64,000 nt of DNA from Arenicola marina (Eukaryota; Annelida; Polychaeta; Arenicolidae). Below, in pieces: positions 59,176 to 64,000 of the stretch (position 1 is its first letter; each line of letters opens with the position of its first letter). The notes below the pieces were generated by a model. That model worked only from the letters and a program-made list of their open reading frames with translations, did not search any database and was not told the DNA's origin. Location: contig OZ025249.1 in assembly GCA_964019135.1 (NCBI GenBank), positions 11,520,039 through 11,584,038 on the forward strand. The letters run 5' to 3'. The translations under genes and the position numbers were made by a program.

Positions 59176-62100
59176 ATGGCTGAAAAGGAACCACCAATAG
59201 ATGGACCTGTGTTCTCTGCTTTCAAGAAATTGAAAGTAGAAATAGAATGGTAAGTGGAGACAATTCCTTTATTTTTACCTGTACATGTAAGAGCCATGAT
59301 ATTAAGATTGCTTTCAACTTTCATGTGTGTGTAAACTTAGATTACATTTTATACCAGTACATAATAACAGGTAATCATTGTTCCCTAAGAATTCTGATTA
59401 AAATCGGCAATATTGTTATGCTGCTACAATATTGACTGCTTTATGTGAACCAAAATATGTTGTCATTTGAAGGGATGAAGAGCAACTCAAAAGTCATGCC
59501 TCAACCATTTCACCATCAGAGCTATTTCTTGGGTAAGTAATGTTATTGCTGACTCAGCAAAGAAGTACCAGTTAAACTTACTCATACAGCATTTTCTCTC
59601 TTGATAATGACCTTAAAATAATTTTGTATGCATAATCCGGGCACTATGTTTGATATGTTTGAGGCTACTCATGCAGCCATTTTTCACCTACCATATATCA
59701 TGATTTTCATTTTTTTTTAAGTACTGGACATCTTGTCTGATGTTGGAAGTACCTGCTCCTAAAAATATTTAAACTTTATCGTCAAGTTATATTGCAAAAT
59801 TTGGCAGTAATGCTCAACTCTTGATGACATAGTACACGAGAAAGCCCCACTTTCCCATAACATTCTGACAAAACAGACCCCTTACAACATGCAGTTTTAA
59901 TTATTGTACATTACCAGTACATATTGTTATTTACCGTAAGCAATAAAGACCTAAATATAGCATTTTCATTTATAAGATTGTATAGATTTAGCAGAGGGAA
60001 CATTGCTGTATGAGTAACTTTAAGAAGCCTACGTTTTCCTATTTATCATGAGTTTATGTGGCAAAAAGTCCTTGTCATGGCTCTCAGTTGATGACACTCT
60101 AGTAGTGCATAAATATGCCACTCTGCTATGTACTACATGTACCAGTCTGACAAAAGTGACCATAATATGATCTTATTTTTATATCTTTTATTACAGTTTT
60201 TTTGAAAGAATTTTTTATCTATAACCTGGTTCACACGATTATTCAATTCTACATGCACTATAGCTCTTACATATAAACGTATACAACAATGACATCTTAC
60301 TATTCATATATCATTGTGCCCCAGATTGAGATGTATCATACCATAAGACAGGAATAGAAAAACTTACCATTAAATGCAAAAAATTTAAGTGTCAGAAAAT
60401 TCACCAGAAATATGGTATAAGAAATAAATTAAGGCAAGTCTACCTTTTATAATTATCGCAACTTTCAACACGGATGGTAAAATATATTGGAATCTTGTTC
60501 AGTGCTTGGATGTTTTGATTTTGCTCAAAACTTTTAAATACACTTTGCACATGTGGTTTTGGGCTTCTCATTCTAGACAAAGAGTTCTGCTGATTAATCA
60601 AGACAGTTGTAATTTTGTTTAATATTTCAATACTTGTTTGAAAAAGTACAGGGTTTGAATGTTTCACCAACAGTTGAACATCAATTGCCTAGTCACTTAT
60701 ACCTATAGCGTTACATGTAGCCTTGTAACTTTTATATTTAGTTTTTCCTTGGACCTTTGGTCTTCAGCGTGCGCTGGACATGGGTGCCCCATCTTGAAAT
60801 GTGTTGATTGGTTTTCATACAGAACCTGACGTATAACATGTGATTATATGCTGCTGAAGATAACGCTGAATTTATCGTGCTTTAGCCGAATATCAGACCA
60901 GTAAAACTAAGGCCCAAGCTCATACATTGATTGACCGAAAAACAGGGGCTGAGTGAGTAAAAAAAGGGGCTGTTTCCCGCCCGTTGTTCGTCATTTAACG
61001 AACATTCAGTGGACAAAATGTGCTACTGATGGGAAGTTGTGGACGCGAGACAGTACGGGATTTGTTTGTTTTGATGACCGTTCGGGCGATAAGGCGTTGG
61101 GAAAAATAGTATTACTGTTGGCACCAAGCGACGTAGCCCGCCGCAGACATGGTCACCATGCGGGATAAGCACCCGAAAGCGATATTATGCGCGGGATAAG
61201 GTGATAAGCACCCAGCGGTAGTGTTGACACATGCGATAGCGTTGACACATCTGAGAGCGACAATGTTGATACATCCAAGGCGGACCATTCAGCGTATGCA
61301 GTGGTTCGGTTGGATATAGGTTCAAGGCGGCTGCTGGGGCCAATGTGCTCTTGCATGCAGCGGCATAGTAGGACAGACAGCTTCATTTTATTAGTAAAGA
61401 TTTGACTGCCCGTAAACGTGCTTGTAAATATTGCATGTTATTGCTGTACTCTACAGCATATTCAAACTGCCATGTTTGTTTCAGGGAAAGACCCAGGTGC
61501 CATCCCCCAGATAAACTCGAGAGTGATAAGTCTGCCAAGCCTACACTGAAGTCCCCGTCGCGGTCCCATCGGCAGAGGAATCAGCCGTACTGCAAGGATA
61601 AACTGGCTGTCTCTGGGGGCAGTCTAGGCATCGACAAGTTGTCCTTCTCCAGTGAGGTGTGCAATCTGCGTAACTGCCCGTGCAATGAGAAACCAACCCT
61701 GAGCTGCAGAGACGAGAAAGCGAGAAAAGAATCGTTAAATTTTGTTCACCATGCGGCGGCCCATCGCCACCTACAACGGGCCAAGGGCTGCCTGATCCAG
61801 GAAGCCAAGCTCAAGCTGCACAACCAACACAAGGATCATAAAGTCGTCCTAAGGACGGCCCGACTGCGCCTGTCCAACAAGGGCCGTCATGTGCCTTCAC
61901 TCAGCAAGCTGGGCGACACCGTGCTTTCCCCGAAACTCGGCAGCGTCAAGCGCAAAGTCGTCTTTGGCTCCAGTGAGCAGCGCGCGTCTTCCGACTTTCA
62001 CAGCGTGGCGGTCAGTGCATCCGCTGACACACATAAAGCTCACCACTCTAAACTCGCTGCTCCTTCTCCATTCAAAGGGACTGAGTTTAAGACTCTAAGG

Positions 62101-62424
62101 GCTGCCCAAGCTTCCCGTGACTCCCCAGAAAATGATAGCGCTCTAAACTTGCTATCTCTGGAATGTGAACTAAGTGGTGTGCAGCTGGCGACGCTCGGTG
62201 GCGCACAAGCCACGGACCCAGCCTCGTCGACTGCCGCGGCTAAGGACGTGGGACCGTCCAGGAATGGATGTCCTCTCCACCCTGGACGGTGTCCCATGCC
62301 CTGTAGCTGCGCCCAACAGGCTCGGCAGGACGACTGGACGGAGGAGGAACTGGCCTGCTACTTCGATGAGTTCCTCTTCATCCCCAAGAAAATGTCCCCG
62401 ATGGCTGAGATGATGTACACGTGA
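59176..62424 (+). CDS. OSER1: OSER1 homologue (oxidative stress-responsive serine-rich protein)
   Basis: Three coding exons, 59176-59249, 59473-59532 and 61485-62424, with phases 2 and 2, give 357 residues (human 292). An untranslated lead of 12 bp precedes the ATG after an acceptor at 59163, so at least one non-coding exon lies upstream. Similarity to OSER1 is confined to the ends: VFSAFKKLKVEIEW near the start (human LQTAFKKLRVD) and FIPKKMSPMAEMMYT at the C-terminus (human YIPKKMSHMAEMMYT). The middle is basic and serine-rich with several short cysteine motifs (NLRNCPCNEKPTLSC; CPLHPGRCPMPCSC). Human OSER1 responds to oxidative stress and has been tied to FOXO; its biochemical role is unknown. 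Confidence 0.9.
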
Positions 62425-64000
62425 CGACACTGCATTCACTGTCTGTATTAATGGGTATATTGATTTGCCGGCTGAGATATATTTACATGTAATACGGTTT
62501 TCTTTGATATGAGTTAGTGAAAAGAAGTATCGCTGGAATGTTTGGATTTATTAATAACGGATGTCTGTTCATTTAAACATGTTGGTGTGCTTTTTTGATT
62601 TGGTTCTAATTGTAGTTGCAAAGTGTTTTTTTGTTTTGCAACAGTTGCGCACTCAGAGCTTGAATCTGAACATACGTCATTACGTTATAAATATCTTATC
62701 AGGCATTAGGAGCGGCAGCCTCTGACGTATATTAGCTGTGATATTGATCTCGATATTTATTACTTAGTTTTGATATATGGACATGAAATTAAACTTCGTT
62801 TAAATTAATATTCCATTAAATGAATAATTTTATTTAAATTGGATTAATTCTTACGCTTTGGTGTTAACAAAGAACCTATATATGGAATTTTCTTAAGGAC
62901 CACAAAGAGTCGGCTTGGGTTTTTTTTTCTCCAGTTTTGTAAATAGATCACTTTGTATATCGAGCCTGTAACGATGGTGCTAAAAAATACGAAATAATGA
63001 AATCTCAAGACCTAAGGTATTAGAGCTGAACTGTTAATGCCTCAGAGGCACGCGCCCATTACTGTGGTTTTCCTGACCCAGGTTCTACATCGACTAAACC
63101 AAGGAAGGCTCAACATTTCGCTGAGAATAATGTCAGCCTTTAATATCTAGCAAGCAATCAATGATAACACGTGTTTCATTACAATCTCTCATAATCATTT
63201 CTCATGTGTACAATACGATGGCTTGTTAACCAAGGCCTTATCTTATTATACTCTGTTTAAATGTATTTGTGATAAGTTAAATTTTCATTGTTTTTGATTG
63301 ATTTGGGTTGAAGGAAGTTAGTTTGTTAATATGATTCTTTTTAGAAATATTCCCTGTCTTTGCAGAATTGATTGATTACGGTTTGCATGTTTGTTTCTAC
63401 ATGTTTCTTAAATAATGACACGCTTAGTATTTTTCATATATGGATTTAATGCTTTGAAGTTGACAGACATTGTATTCATATGGGATATATCTGACGAGCT
63501 TTGTATTATCGCTCCAGATTTTTCAGTGAAGAGTATACACTTTGCAAGGAAACCTGACTAGAAGCGGCGTCATTCTCTTGGACGCCTCGTTTTCGTGTTC
63601 TCCTGCTCAGCGATGTGTCGTAAAGATCGGACAAATCACATTTTTAACGTTAGGAGTCACTTTACTGTTTCCCTGGACAGATATGTTCAGATCTCCCTGA
63701 ATACATTATGTGTACCTCGCTAGCATGTGTCTCGACCTCCAAAATTGTCATATCTAATGTTCTACCATGTCAGTAGTCAGTCTACGTAGAATTGTTAGCA
63801 GATGTTTTCCTCTGTTTTTAGACCTAGACATACTGTGCGGTAGTGCGGTGGAAGAACCTGTTAAGTCTCTTAGGTCTAGTGTTGGCCATGGTGCGAAAGC
63901 TCTGCGAAATATTGTCAGCGCGGATCAGAAACTTGTGATAAGAAAAACTTGTCACGAGGTCGGTTAATGTCAACGTGTGAGTCCTGTACACGTTTATAAA
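62425..64000 (+). other. OSER1: OSER1 3' untranslated and downstream DNA
   Basis: No AATAAA was found after the stop. ATTAAA at 62788-62793 and 62815-62820 are the best polyadenylation candidates. A 66-codon frame at 63,767-63,967 has no recognisable domain. No other gene was seen to the window end. Confidence 0.45.

Noticed and set aside
60953-61168. 71-codon frame in OSER1 intron 2
   Set aside because: No acceptor/donor pair with matching phase and no similarity to OSER1; could at most be an alternative 5' exon.

Overview
The window is animal nuclear DNA: spliced genes with GT-AG introns, metazoan protein families and several transposon families. I could rebuild four genes with every intron phase matching: a receptor tyrosine phosphatase (+, 3' part only), HBS1L (+, complete), metadherin/LYRIC (-, complete) and OSER1 (+, complete coding part). 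The phosphatase ectodomain (galactose-binding-like, EGF-like and fibronectin-III modules ahead of two phosphatase domains) resembles expanded families of molluscs and other lophotrochozoans. Amphioxus cannot be excluded from sequence alone.

Layout: 1-3.1 kb is flanking or intronic DNA with a 59-bp minisatellite. 3.4-19.9 kb holds 24 exons of the phosphatase. 19.9-24.7 kb is a repeat-rich intergenic stretch. 24.7-42.8 kb is HBS1L, with a YY1/ZNF143-like promoter, a 4.9-kb first intron filled by DNA transposons, and a 1656-bp cassette exon that looks like the SKI7 module. 42.9-47.2 kb has no recognised gene. 47.2-51.4 kb is metadherin on the minus strand, convergent with HBS1L. 51.4-59.2 kb holds a promoter-like cluster, a foldback element and a Ty3-type LTR fossil. 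59.2-62.4 kb is OSER1.

The four genes are not an operon or a pathway. HBS1L (ribosome rescue) and its SKI7-like exon (exosome-SKI bridge) are one locus with two possible products. The phosphatase is a cell-surface signalling protein. Metadherin and OSER1 are separate housekeeping or stress-linked genes.

The most unusual structure is how minisatellites relate to splice sites. In two phosphatase introns the array was built from the 3' end of the upstream exon together with its splice donor, so about 20 and about 7 extra donor copies follow the real one. In an HBS1L intron a 12-bp repeat starts within five bases of the donor and grades into a 60-bp unit made of five 12-mers. Long G/C homopolymers are common in the first 29 kb and absent from the rest.
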